In this document: one piece after another, positions 1 to 6,823 of the stretch
Position numbering within the stretch: the stretch's first letter is position 1
Layout of the letters: every line of letters begins with the position of its first letter
Source: Tissierellales bacterium
Lineage (GTDB): Bacteria; Bacillota; Clostridia; Tissierellales; JASKZW01
Assembly (NCBI GenBank): GCA_030152145.1
Contig: JASLIL010000105.1
Span: 1-22,085 of the forward strand
DNA length: 22,085 bases
Direction: 5' to 3'
The notes under the pieces: model-generated
Database searches by the model: none
What the model was told of the DNA's origin: nothing
What the model saw: only the letters and a program-made list of their open reading frames with translations
Program-made: the position numbers and the translations under genes

Positions 1-126
1 TCCACCTAATCTATTGTTTAGTACAATAGAGATAGCTGCTGTTGTTGTTGTTTTACCGTGGTCAACGTGGCCTATTGTTCCTATGTTAACGTGCGGTTTA
101 CTTCTTTCAAATTTTTCCTTACCCAT
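1..126 (-). CDS. tuf: Elongation factor Tu, N-terminal 42 codons (cut by window edge)
   Basis: EF-Tu is the GTPase that carries aminoacyl-tRNA to the ribosomal A site. Only the N-terminus is visible. It begins MGKEKFERSKPHVNIGTIG and contains the P-loop GHVDHGKT (residues 20-27) followed by TTTTAAI, as in all bacterial EF-Tu. The ATG at 124-126 has a strong Shine-Dalgarno AAGGAGGA at 133-140. The gene lies 84 nt downstream of a tRNA-Thr gene on the same strand and probably shares its promoter. The same tRNA-Thr/tuf adjacency is known at E. coli thrT-tufB. The rest of the gene lies outside the window. Confidence 0.97.
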   Translation of the reverse strand, partial: MGKEKFERSKPHVNIGTIGHVDHGKTTTTAAISIVLNNRLGG

Positions 127-210
127 GTCTAATCCTCCTTATAATAACCCTAGCCATAATGATAGCCTAGCAAAGTTTGTTTTCTTAAATTAAGTATTTA
201 AAAGCTTATA

Positions 211-286
211 TGGAGCCCACAACCGGAATTGAACCGGTGACCTCTTGCTTACCATGCAAGCGCTCTACCTACTGAGCTATGAGGGC
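211..286 (-). tRNA. tRNA-Thr, anticodon GGU
   Basis: The minus strand folds into a full cloverleaf with encoded CCA at 211-213. The D stem is GCTC/GAGC, the anticodon stem CTTGC/GCAAG, the T stem ACCGG/CCGGT and the T loop TTCAATT. The anticodon loop ATGGTAA gives anticodon GGU, which reads the Thr codons ACC and ACU. The discriminator base is U. The acceptor stem GCCCTCA/TGTGGGC has one U-U mismatch (bases 282 and 219); all other pairs are Watson-Crick. The gene lies between sigH and tuf, directly behind a near-consensus promoter. Confidence 0.96.
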
Positions 287-289
287 ATT

Positions 290-313
290 TATTCTACTGT
301 AACATATTCTACT
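290..313 (-). repeat. Direct repeat of 9 nt at the tRNA-Thr promoter
   Basis: AGTAGAATA occurs twice on the minus strand, at 305-313 and 290-298, with a 15-nt period. The first copy contains the -10 box; the second covers the first transcribed bases and could act as a second -10. Confidence 0.6.
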
Positions 314-334
314 ATTTACAAAATTTATTGTCAA
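306..334 (-). promoter_or_regulatory. Promoter of tRNA-Thr (and probably tuf)
   Basis: The -35 box TTGACA lies at 329-334 and the -10 box TAGAAT at 306-311, with a 17-nt spacer. This is a near-consensus housekeeping promoter. The expected start is near 299, about a dozen bases before the mature 5' end of the tRNA. It lies directly after the sigH stop codon, and no clear terminator separates sigH from it. Confidence 0.8.
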
Positions 335-344
335 TAGTAATTTA

Positions 345-983
345 CTAGTCTAAGATACTCCTATGCTTCTCCATTTTCTTTTTTACTCTTTGCAGGGCAT
401 TGTCTATGCTTTTAGCATGCTTATTTAACTTCTCCCCTATCTCAACATAACTATTACCGTCTAGGTATAGATGAAGTACCTCAAGCTCTAATTCACTTAA
501 GGTATCAGACAGAGATTTTTTTATAAGATAATATTCTTCATTTACTATAATAAGCTCCTCTGGATTTTTTACATCAAGAGACACCAATGAATCCACCAGG
601 GTCTTGCAATCAGAAAACTCATCACTATAAAATGGTTTGTTTAAAGAGACATAGGAATTCAAGGGTCCATGTTTCTGTCTTGTATAGGCTTTTACAGCTG
701 ATATTATCTGCCTGGTTATACATAAGTTAGCAAAGTTTCTAAAAGATCCAGATTTTTCTGGATCAAAATCCCTTATAGCCTTACAAAGGCCTATCATGCC
801 TTCCTGCTTTACATCATCATCATCCGCCCCCTTTAAGTAATAGGGTGTGGATTTAATTGAAACCAAATTCTTATATCTTTTAATGATAAACTCCTCAGCT
901 AACCTATCCCCTTCTTTTGCTCTAGCTACAAGATATTCATCATCTAAATTAGAATAGTCTAAGTCAGTAATGTAGCCCTCCAT
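345..983 (-). CDS. sigH: RNA polymerase sigma factor SigH (Spo0H type)
   Basis: This 212-residue sigma-70 family factor matches SigH/Spo0H, which in Bacillus directs transition-phase and early sporulation genes. Region 2 is highly diagnostic: DDVKQEGMIGLCKAIRDF, then FANLCITRQIISAVK and TRQKHGPLNSYVSLNKP. Region 4 (about residues 155-205) contains LSELELEVLHLYLDGNSYVEIGEKL, a helix-turn-helix that reads the -35 element. The ATG at 981-983 has the ribosome binding site GGAGGGGG just upstream. Position next to rae1 and rlmB is as in Bacillus. Unlike Bacillus, no rpmG-secE-nusG follows; tRNA-Thr and tuf come next. A dedicated promoter lies upstream. Whether this organism sporulates cannot be told from the window. 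Confidence 0.96.
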   Translation of the reverse strand: MEGYITDLDYSNLDDEYLVARAKEGDRLAEEFIIKRYKNLVSIKSTPYYLKGADDDDVKQEGMIGLCKAIRDFDPEKSGSFRNFANLCITRQIISAVKAYTRQKHGPLNSYVSLNKPFYSDEFSDCKTLVDSLVSLDVKNPEELIIVNEEYYLIKKSLSDTLSELELEVLHLYLDGNSYVEIGEKLNKHAKSIDNALQRVKKKMEKHRSILD

Positions 984-1029
984 ATGTCCCCCTCCAGAAG
1001 CTTTAAAGAATATACCTTTAATTATATAA

Positions 1030-1058
1030 ATTATAATTAATAGATGGTCTTAAGTCAA
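1030..1058 (-). promoter_or_regulatory. Promoter of sigH
   Basis: TTGACT at 1053-1058, a 17-nt spacer and TATAAT at 1030-1035 form a near-perfect vegetative promoter. It occupies the short gap between the rae1 stop codon and sigH, giving a leader of about 40 nt. sigH can therefore be transcribed independently of the Cys T-box operon upstream. Confidence 0.8.
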
Positions 1059-1060
1059 GT

Positions 1061-1579
1061 TTACTCTTCCTTACCCCAGTTATTTAACTTTTTTATGGTC
1101 TCCTCATCCAACCTTCCCATAAGAAGGTTGTTCTTGCTGTTATCTACACTGGTCTTACGCTTTAGCTTATTTAAATCCCTATCCACTAGGATCTCCAGCT
1201 CCCTGGCAGATATTCTTGTACCACCTCTGCCTAGAACTATCTGCTGTTCCATCCAGTCTGAGGTGGCAACTGTAACTCTTTCCTCTCTACCTATATCATC
1301 CAGCCTTCTTTCTATAAACTGGTCTGCTGTTTCACTTTCCTTGGTGTAGACTACTTCAACTCCCTTTATAGTCTCCCTCATACCACTATTACCCTTAACC
1401 ATATGGGCGTCAAACACAACTATTACATTAATCCCCGAATAACTTTGATATTCTGACATTATCTCTATTAATTGATCCCTAGACAATTGTAAATCCACCT
1501 TGCTTAAATTCTTAAGTCTATCCCAGGCATTTATTATGTTATATCCGTCTACGAAAAGGTATTCCCTATTTCTTCTCAT
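1061..1579 (-). CDS. rae1: NYN/PIN-like ribosome-associated endoribonuclease Rae1 (YacP)
   Basis: The 172-residue protein belongs to the YacP/NYN family. In Bacillus subtilis Rae1 cuts certain mRNAs inside the ribosomal A site in a translation-dependent way. The sequence shows the NYN signatures LFVDGYNIINAW (residues 8-19, first catalytic Asp), VIVVFDAH (second acidic site), ETADQFIERRLDD and VTVATSD. The C-terminal 40 residues are basic and charged. The start overlaps the end of rlmB by 14 nt, which suggests translational coupling, and the site before the ATG is weak (AAGG). It is the last gene of the cysS operon. Family assignment is firm; the exact substrate here is inferred. Confidence 0.92.
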   Translation of the reverse strand: MRRNREYLFVDGYNIINAWDRLKNLSKVDLQLSRDQLIEIMSEYQSYSGINVIVVFDAHMVKGNSGMRETIKGVEVVYTKESETADQFIERRLDDIGREERVTVATSDWMEQQIVLGRGGTRISARELEILVDRDLNKLKRKTSVDNSKNNLLMGRLDEETIKKLNNWGKEE

Positions 1580-2306
1580 GATTCTGCCTTACTACCTCAT
1601 AAACTAAAATAGATGCTGCATTAGATGCATTTAAAGATGATACCTTTCCTTTCATAGGAATACTTAAGATTAAATCACACTTTTCTTTTACAAGTCTAGT
1701 CATGCCCTTACCTTCATTCCCAATAACAAGACAAACCTTGCCTGTTAGATCCTGTCTGTAGTAGCTCTCTCCACCGGCATCTGCGCCATAAATCCAAAAG
1801 CCCTCTTCCTTTAGGTAGTCTATAGTCTGGGCTATATTTGTTACCTTAGCCACCTTCATATGCTCTGCAGCTCCTGCTGATGACTTGTAGACTGTCTGGT
1901 TTACAGAGGCAGACCTATGTTTAGGTATTATAAGACCATCTACACCAGCACACTCACAAGTTCTTATTATGGAACCTAGGTTATGGGGATCTTCTATTTC
2001 ATCTAAGATTACCAGAAAGCCTCCTGACTCTCTTTTCTCTACAAGGCTAAGTATTTCATCTAGGCTGGCATAGTTATAGTCCTCTACCTCTATGGCCACT
2101 CCCTGGTGGGCATTGGTTGAAGATATGCTATCAAGCTTTTCCTTGGTTACATACCTAATATTAATATTCTTCTTCTTTCCAAGCTCTATTATTTCATTTA
2201 TAGGTCCCTTTAGGTTACCCTTCTGGATAAAAAGACTAAAAACCTTCCTATCTGACCTTAAAACTTCCAAGACTGGATTTCTACCAGTTATATATGAATC
2301 CATCAT
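1566..2306 (-). CDS. rlmB: 23S rRNA 2'-O-methyltransferase, RlmB/TrmH (SpoU) family
   Basis: This 246-residue SPOUT methyltransferase is of the RlmB type, which methylates G2251 (E. coli numbering) of 23S rRNA using S-adenosylmethionine. The N-terminal substrate-binding part starts ITGRNPVLEVLRS. The trefoil-knot domain carries SpoU motif 1 (ILDEIEDPHNLGSIIRT), motif 2 (LVIGNEGKGMTRLV) and motif 3 (LSIPMKGKVSSLNASNAASI). It lies 19 nt after thyX, preceded by AGGTGAG; two adjacent ATGs (2306 and 2303) are both possible starts. The gene order mrnC-rlmB-rae1 is Bacillus-like except that thyX is interposed. Confidence 0.95.
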   Translation of the reverse strand: MMDSYITGRNPVLEVLRSDRKVFSLFIQKGNLKGPINEIIELGKKKNINIRYVTKEKLDSISSTNAHQGVAIEVEDYNYASLDEILSLVEKRESGGFLVILDEIEDPHNLGSIIRTCECAGVDGLIIPKHRSASVNQTVYKSSAGAAEHMKVAKVTNIAQTIDYLKEEGFWIYGADAGGESYYRQDLTGKVCLVIGNEGKGMTRLVKEKCDLILSIPMKGKVSSLNASNAASILVYEVVRQNHEKK

Positions 2307-2325
2307 ATTCTATCTCACTCACCTT

Positions 2326-3201
2326 TTATTTTTTATATTTTTCTCTAACTTCATTGATTTTTCCACAGGTCATAGGTCCTTCTGGACAGGGTCCATTAAT
2401 ACAGGCAGGTCCTGCATTTTGGAAAAGTGTAGGATAGATAGCCCTAACCTCCCCTATCATTTTTTCAGCCAGGTCTCTTATTTCCCACTGGGCCCTATTG
2501 CAGCTTCTAAGACTAAAAAAGTTTAGTAAGCTTCTAGCATTCATAGTGAAAACCAACTTTGTCTCACAGGCATTAGGTAAGATATACCTAGCATCCTCTA
2601 TGGCCTTTTTCTCCAGTGACCTATAGTTCTTAGTATCATGTTTTTCAAGACCCTCAAGTAGGACCAAAAGGTCTTTAAAGTCCAGTTCTCCTAAAAGACT
2701 GTCAAGTTCCTTCTCCCTTCCTAGCTGCCAGTAGTCTGGGTCCAGGTCAAGTACCTTCTTAATAGTCTCCCTATGATTTTTCCTGTAGCTATCATATATT
2801 ATACCAGCAGTAAGGTCATCATAGTTTTTTTGTATTTCCTCCATAGCCTTTTTATACTGACTTTCCAGGGCCTTGTTTCCCTCTATACTAGGGGGAGTCA
2901 CATATTCAAACTGATCTAGTTTTACATATCTTTGACTCTGCTGTGAATAGCTTCCCACCCTATGCCTAACCAGCTGGTGGCTTAGGGATCTTGAAACCCC
3001 CTCTACAGCAAATGTAAAGCTAACATGCTCTATAGGCGACATATGGCCTAGCTTCATTAACATATTAAGAAAACTTTCCACACTTTCCTGGTCTAAATCC
3101 TCCTCTATATTATCTACACCTACTGGAGAATAGCAAAGCTTGGCTGCTGAGGCTATAAGCCTCTCCCCATCCCTAGTGTAGTTTATCAACCTAACCTTCA
3201 T
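2326..3201 (-). CDS. thyX: Flavin-dependent thymidylate synthase ThyX
   Basis: ThyX converts dUMP to dTMP with methylene-tetrahydrofolate as carbon donor and reduced FAD as hydride source. The family signature RHRx7S is present as RHRVGSYSQQS at residues 79-89, followed by QR. The preceding GHMSPIEHVSFTFAVEGVSR and the later NARSLLNFFSLRSCNRAQWEIRDLA are typical. At 291 residues it is longer than the usual 220-250; the extra length is a central helical stretch (about residues 105-190) and a Cys-containing tail, NAGPACINGPCPEGPMTCG. It overlaps the end of mrnC by 11 nt. The gene is absent from this position in Bacillus. A dCTP deaminase gene also lies in the window, and both act in dTTP supply. 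Confidence 0.96.
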   Translation of the reverse strand: MKVRLINYTRDGERLIASAAKLCYSPVGVDNIEEDLDQESVESFLNMLMKLGHMSPIEHVSFTFAVEGVSRSLSHQLVRHRVGSYSQQSQRYVKLDQFEYVTPPSIEGNKALESQYKKAMEEIQKNYDDLTAGIIYDSYRKNHRETIKKVLDLDPDYWQLGREKELDSLLGELDFKDLLVLLEGLEKHDTKNYRSLEKKAIEDARYILPNACETKLVFTMNARSLLNFFSLRSCNRAQWEIRDLAEKMIGEVRAIYPTLFQNAGPACINGPCPEGPMTCGKINEVREKYKK

Positions 3202-3652
3202 GATCCACCACCCCTTGATCTATAAGTTTTAAAATCTCTAAAAAAAGCTCCCTAATTCTTTCATCTCTACCCATTAGGTATAGATATCCTACCAGGGCCT
3301 CAAAGCCTGTAGAATATTTATAGTCTATAAAATCTACATTCTTAGGAGTAGAGTGGGACTTGGCATTTCTTCCTCTTTTTATAATCCCCTTCTCCTCCTC
3401 TGTAAAAAAGTCATCTAATTCATGAACTATTCTAGCCTGGGACCTGGCACTAACAAATTCCACTGCCCTATTGTGAAGGGCATTGACCTTGTGCCTACCA
3501 TCTATAATATAGGTCCTAACGCAAAGCTCATAAACAGCATCTCCAATATAGGCCAGCTCTAAAGGAGCCATAGCCCTTATATCCCTTTGACTTAAAAGGG
3601 TATTTAACCTTCTAAATTCACTAGTATTTTCCATATCTAAGCTCTCTTCCAT
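3191..3652 (-). CDS. mrnC: Mini-ribonuclease III (23S rRNA maturation)
   Basis: Mini-III is an RNase III catalytic domain without a dsRNA-binding domain, which trims 23S rRNA precursor ends in Firmicutes. The motifs are LELAYIGDAVYELCVRTYI (residues 31-49, catalytic Asp38) and YKYSTGFEALVGYLYLMG (catalytic Glu118), with RGRNAKSHSTPKN between them. Length is 153 residues, about 147 if translation starts at the in-frame ATG at 3634, which is better spaced from GGAAGAGAG. With the longer start it overlaps cysS by 16 nt; with the shorter one it follows directly. It is cotranscribed with cysS and thyX. Confidence 0.94.
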   Translation of the reverse strand: MEESLDMENTSEFRRLNTLLSQRDIRAMAPLELAYIGDAVYELCVRTYIIDGRHKVNALHNRAVEFVSARSQARIVHELDDFFTEEEKGIIKRGRNAKSHSTPKNVDFIDYKYSTGFEALVGYLYLMGRDERIRELFLEILKLIDQGVVDHEG

Positions 3653-5025
3653 TTCACACCATCTTTTGTATCTTCCAAAACTATCCCCATATCTAAAAGC
3701 TGGTCCCTTATCTTGTCAGCCCTAGTAAAATCCTTGTCCTTTCTAGCCTTTTGTCTCTCTTCTATAAGATCCTCTATATCCTGGTCTAAAACCTCTTCCT
3801 TCCTGTATAAAAGACCAAGAACATGGGCCAGATCCACCAGCAATTCATGGCTATACTCTAGGACAGATCTACTTGTTTCAGCATCAAAGTTAGCATTACT
3901 ATACCTTACCAGATCAAATAAAACTGAAATAGCATCCGCCGTATTTATATCATCATCCATAGCCTCCATAAAGCCTAGCTTAAAGCTATCCAAATCTGAT
4001 TTTACAACCTGATCCATAGGACCATCCTTAGCCCCCTCCATTAGAAACTCCAGGTTGGACTTACCATTGTAAAGCCTTTCAAGACCATTTTCTGTCTGCT
4101 CCATAATCTCACGACTGAAGTTTATCTGATGTCTGTAGTGGGCTGATAGAAGGAAAAACCTAAGAACTTCCAAGTCAAAGTCCTGACCTATCTCCCTAAC
4201 TGTAAAGAAGTTTCCCAAAGACTTGCTCATTTTCTGATTGTCTATGGTTAGCATTCCATTGTGCAGCCAGTAGTTGGCAAAGGTCTTGCCTGAAGCTGTT
4301 TCTGACTGGGCAATCTCATTTTCATGGTGGGGAAATTGTAGGTCCTCCCCTCCTGCGTGAATATCTATAGTGTCTCCTAAAAGCTCCTTGCTCATTACAG
4401 AACACTCTATATGCCAGCCTGGTCTACCCTTTCCCCAAGGACTTTCCCAAAAGGGTTCATTAGGCTTAGAAGCCTTCCAAAGAACAAAGTCCATAGGATT
4501 TTTCTTTTCTGTATTAATATCTACCCTGGCACCTGACCTTAGGTCATCTATGCTTTTCTTTGATAGCTTTCCATAGTCCTCAGCCTTGTCTATGTTAAAG
4601 TAAACATTGCCATTTACCTCGTAGGCTGCACCTTTTTTCATCAAACTTTCTATAAAACTTACCATAGGCCCTATAAACTCTGTAGCCCTAGGATGAGTAG
4701 TATGCTCCTCATATATGTTTAAAGCCTCTGCATCTTCCTTAAAAGCCCTTATATATTGATCTGAAAGCTCTCTTGTGCTTATACCTCTTTCATTGGCACG
4801 ATTTATAATCTTGTCATCTATGTCTGTAAAGTTTACTACAAAGTCTATGTCATAGCCCTTGTAGATAAAGTACCTTCTAAGGGTGTCAAAAACTACCATG
4901 GGCCTAGCATTACCTATGTGGATATAGTCATAAACTGTAGGACCACATACATACATCTTTACCCTGCCCTCTTCTATAGGCTTAAAATCTTCTTTTTTCC
5001 TAGTTAATGTATTATATAACCTCAT
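3637..5025 (-). CDS. cysS: Cysteinyl-tRNA synthetase
   Basis: Class I synthetase charging tRNA-Cys. CGPTVYDYIHIGNAR (residues 27-41) holds zinc ligand Cys27 and the HIGH-type motif HIGN. Further metal ligands are visible as GWHIEC (Cys208) and FPHHENE (about residues 231-237). The signature KMSKS is at 265-269. Length of 462 residues is normal. The ATG has ATAAGGAGGG upstream. A Cys-specific T-box leader precedes it, so expression should rise when tRNA-Cys is uncharged. In Bacillus cysE lies between gltX and cysS; here it is missing. Confidence 0.98.
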   Translation of the reverse strand: MRLYNTLTRKKEDFKPIEEGRVKMYVCGPTVYDYIHIGNARPMVVFDTLRRYFIYKGYDIDFVVNFTDIDDKIINRANERGISTRELSDQYIRAFKEDAEALNIYEEHTTHPRATEFIGPMVSFIESLMKKGAAYEVNGNVYFNIDKAEDYGKLSKKSIDDLRSGARVDINTEKKNPMDFVLWKASKPNEPFWESPWGKGRPGWHIECSVMSKELLGDTIDIHAGGEDLQFPHHENEIAQSETASGKTFANYWLHNGMLTIDNQKMSKSLGNFFTVREIGQDFDLEVLRFFLLSAHYRHQINFSREIMEQTENGLERLYNGKSNLEFLMEGAKDGPMDQVVKSDLDSFKLGFMEAMDDDINTADAISVLFDLVRYSNANFDAETSRSVLEYSHELLVDLAHVLGLLYRKEEVLDQDIEDLIEERQKARKDKDFTRADKIRDQLLDMGIVLEDTKDGVKWKRA

Positions 5026-5040
5026 CTTATCCCTCCTTAT

Positions 5041-5082
5041 AAAATAAAAAAAGACCGCCTCTAATAATACTTAGAGGCGATC
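5041..5082 (-). terminator. Regulated terminator of the Cys T-box
   Basis: Arms at 5053-5064 and 5071-5082 pair over 12 bp around a 6-nt loop and are followed by seven U residues. The 5' arm lies just downstream of the T-box, as needed for the competing antiterminator. It lies just ahead of the cysS ribosome binding site. Confidence 0.9.
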
Positions 5083-5262
5083 TTCGCGGTTCCACTCTAT
5101 TTAAACCTTTCGGCTTATCTTTAAAATCATATAACGGTGACAACCGTACCAGCCTACTTTTTTCAGCTAATATAACTAAAGGTGCATTCAAATTCTAGTT
5201 TCCCTAGGAGCTTCTCAGCCCTGGCCCCCTCTCTGTAAGGTCTATGAATCCTACTCTTCCTT
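5041..5262 (-). promoter_or_regulatory. T-box leader specific for tRNA-Cys, upstream of cysS
   Basis: The leader between gltX and cysS has the T-box sequence AGAGTGGAACCGCG at 5085-5098 (minus strand), whose bulge pairs with the NCCA end of uncharged tRNA. The specifier loop reads GAA-TGC-ACC at 5181-5189, so the codon UGC (5184-5186) selects tRNA-Cys. A terminator hairpin (5053-5082, 12 bp with one G-U pair) and a U-run (5041-5052) end the leader. The upstream boundary is approximate. A weak promoter candidate, TTGGAT-17-TATAGG (5272-5300), overlaps the end of gltX; read-through from gltX is the alternative. Confidence 0.93.
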
Positions 5263-5267
5263 CTAAA

Positions 5268-6758
5268 CTATCCTATATAATTTTTCTCCATATGATCCAA
5301 TCTTCCAAGGATCTTATCCTTGCCTAAGATATAGATTATACTGGTTAATTCAGGACCATGACATTCTCCTGAAAGTAAAATTCTAGTAGGCATAAAAAGA
5401 TTTTTACCCTTTATACCTGTAGCTTTTTGTATTCTCTTCATAACGCTAGTTGAAAAGTCTTGGTCAACCTCTTCTACAGCTGCTAACTCTGCTCTGAAAG
5501 CTTCTATTAGGGCTGGAAGCTGGTCTCCCTTTAACATTTCCAGGGCCTGGTCATCCTCAGGTTCTACTTCCTCCTTAAAGAAGATTTCTGCCTTAGCTGG
5601 GAAATCTGATAGCTTGGCTGTTCCCTCTTTTAAGGTTTCAACTATAGTTTTTATCCAGTCATATCTTTCCTCTACCAGCTTGTCGTCTATAAGACCAGCT
5701 TCCTTTAGGTAGGGAATAGTAAGCTCTGTTAGCCTATCTAGATCATAGTCCTTTATGTGGTGGGCATTAACCCAGTCCAGCTTATCTGGGTCAAATATAC
5801 CGCCTGTACTTGATACTCTTTCAAAGCTAAACTCCTCTATAAGTTGATCCATAGAGAAGATTTCCTGGTTGGACTCTGGTGTCCAACCTACTAGTGCCAA
5901 GTAGTTTACCAGGCCTTCTGGCAGGTAGCCTTTGGACTTAAAGTCTCCTACAGAAACATCTCCATGTCTCTTACTTAATTTCTTTCTTTCCTTGTTTAAA
6001 ACTGTTGGAAGATGAACATATTCTGGCTTGTCCCAGCCAAAAACATCATATAGATAGACATGTTTTGGAGTAGATGAAAGCCACTCTTCCCCTCTAACTA
6101 TATGGGTTATTCCCATTAGATGGTCATCAACTACTACTGCCATGTGATAAGTTGGGAATCCATCTGACTTAAGTAAAACCTGGTCATCTATATCCTTAGT
6201 GTTTATAGTTATATTTCCCCTAGCCATATCATGGAAGGAAATGTCTGTATTGTGAGGAAGCTTTAACCTAATAACATATTCTTCCCCCTTGGCTATCTTC
6301 TCTTCAATTTCTTCCTTTGAAAGAGATCTGCAAAGCCCATCATACTTAGGCATTAAGCCCTTGATCTTCTGTTCCTCACGAACCTTGTCAAGCCTATCCT
6401 TACTACAGAAGCAGTAGTAGGCATGGCCTTCTTCTACTAGCTGATCAACATATTTCTTATAGATATCCAGTCTCTCAGATTGAATATATGAACCACAATC
6501 ACCTTTTTGAACTATCTTACCATCCTCAAGACAAACTCCCTCATCTGGACTTATTCCTGACCATTCTAAGGATTCAAGAAGGTTTTCTATAGCTCCCTCT
6601 ACAAATCTAGTTCTGTCTGTATCCTCTATTCTTAAAATGAACTTACCATTGTGTTTTTTTGCAAATAAATAGTTATAAAGTGCTGTTCTAAGTCCACCTA
6701 TGTGTAAGTAACCTGTTGGACTTGGAGCAAATCTTAGTCTCACTTCTTTCAAAACCAC
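5268..6758 (-). CDS. gltX: Glutamyl-tRNA synthetase
   Basis: Class I synthetase charging tRNA-Glu (and possibly tRNA-Gln in organisms using the transamidation route; not decidable here). The Rossmann core starts RFAPSPTGYLHIGGLRTALYNY, with HIGG at residues 19-22, and the second signature is KLSKRHG at 260-266. DTDRTR and the anticodon-binding C-terminal part are typical; 496 residues is normal. The annotated start is GTG at 6758, only 3-4 nt from GGAG. A TTG at 6752 gives MKEVRLRFAPSPTG with better spacing (about 9 nt) and is equally plausible. It has its own promoter and, unlike cysS and proS, no T-box. Confidence 0.96.
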   Translation of the reverse strand: MVLKEVRLRFAPSPTGYLHIGGLRTALYNYLFAKKHNGKFILRIEDTDRTRFVEGAIENLLESLEWSGISPDEGVCLEDGKIVQKGDCGSYIQSERLDIYKKYVDQLVEEGHAYYCFCSKDRLDKVREEQKIKGLMPKYDGLCRSLSKEEIEEKIAKGEEYVIRLKLPHNTDISFHDMARGNITINTKDIDDQVLLKSDGFPTYHMAVVVDDHLMGITHIVRGEEWLSSTPKHVYLYDVFGWDKPEYVHLPTVLNKERKKLSKRHGDVSVGDFKSKGYLPEGLVNYLALVGWTPESNQEIFSMDQLIEEFSFERVSSTGGIFDPDKLDWVNAHHIKDYDLDRLTELTIPYLKEAGLIDDKLVEERYDWIKTIVETLKEGTAKLSDFPAKAEIFFKEEVEPEDDQALEMLKGDQLPALIEAFRAELAAVEEVDQDFSTSVMKRIQKATGIKGKNLFMPTRILLSGECHGPELTSIIYILGKDKILGRLDHMEKNYIG

Positions 6759-6784
6759 CGTCTCCTCTCAAATTTCTTACCCCT

Positions 6785-6813
6785 ATTATATAACAGGTCC
6801 TAAGTTCTGTAAA
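6785..6813 (-). promoter_or_regulatory. Promoter of gltX
   Basis: TTTACA at 6808-6813, a 17-nt spacer and a perfect TATAAT at 6785-6790. The -35 box and most of the spacer lie inside a 12-bp inverted repeat (6795-6823) that begins at the stop codon of the upstream DUF1002 gene. The expected transcript start is near 6778, leaving a leader of about 20 nt. Confidence 0.72.
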
Positions 6814-6823
6814 CTTAAGACCT
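6795..6823 (-). terminator. Inverted repeat after the DUF1002 gene (possible terminator)
   Basis: Arms at 6795-6806 and 6812-6823 pair over 12 bp (one G-U) around a 5-nt loop. The hairpin would form directly after the DUF1002 stop codon. No proper U-run follows; the next bases are GUUAUAUAAU, which serve as the gltX -10 region. It may terminate weakly or only protect the 3' end. Confidence 0.45.

Noticed and set aside
1044..1349. Open frame of about 100 codons on the plus strand opposite rae1
   Set aside because: Shadow of the conserved rae1 coding sequence; composition is typical of antisense frames.
2092..2526. Open frame of 144 codons on the plus strand
   Set aside because: It is antisense to rlmB and thyX, Phe/Ser/Leu-rich as expected from the opposite strand, and has no promoter or Shine-Dalgarno.
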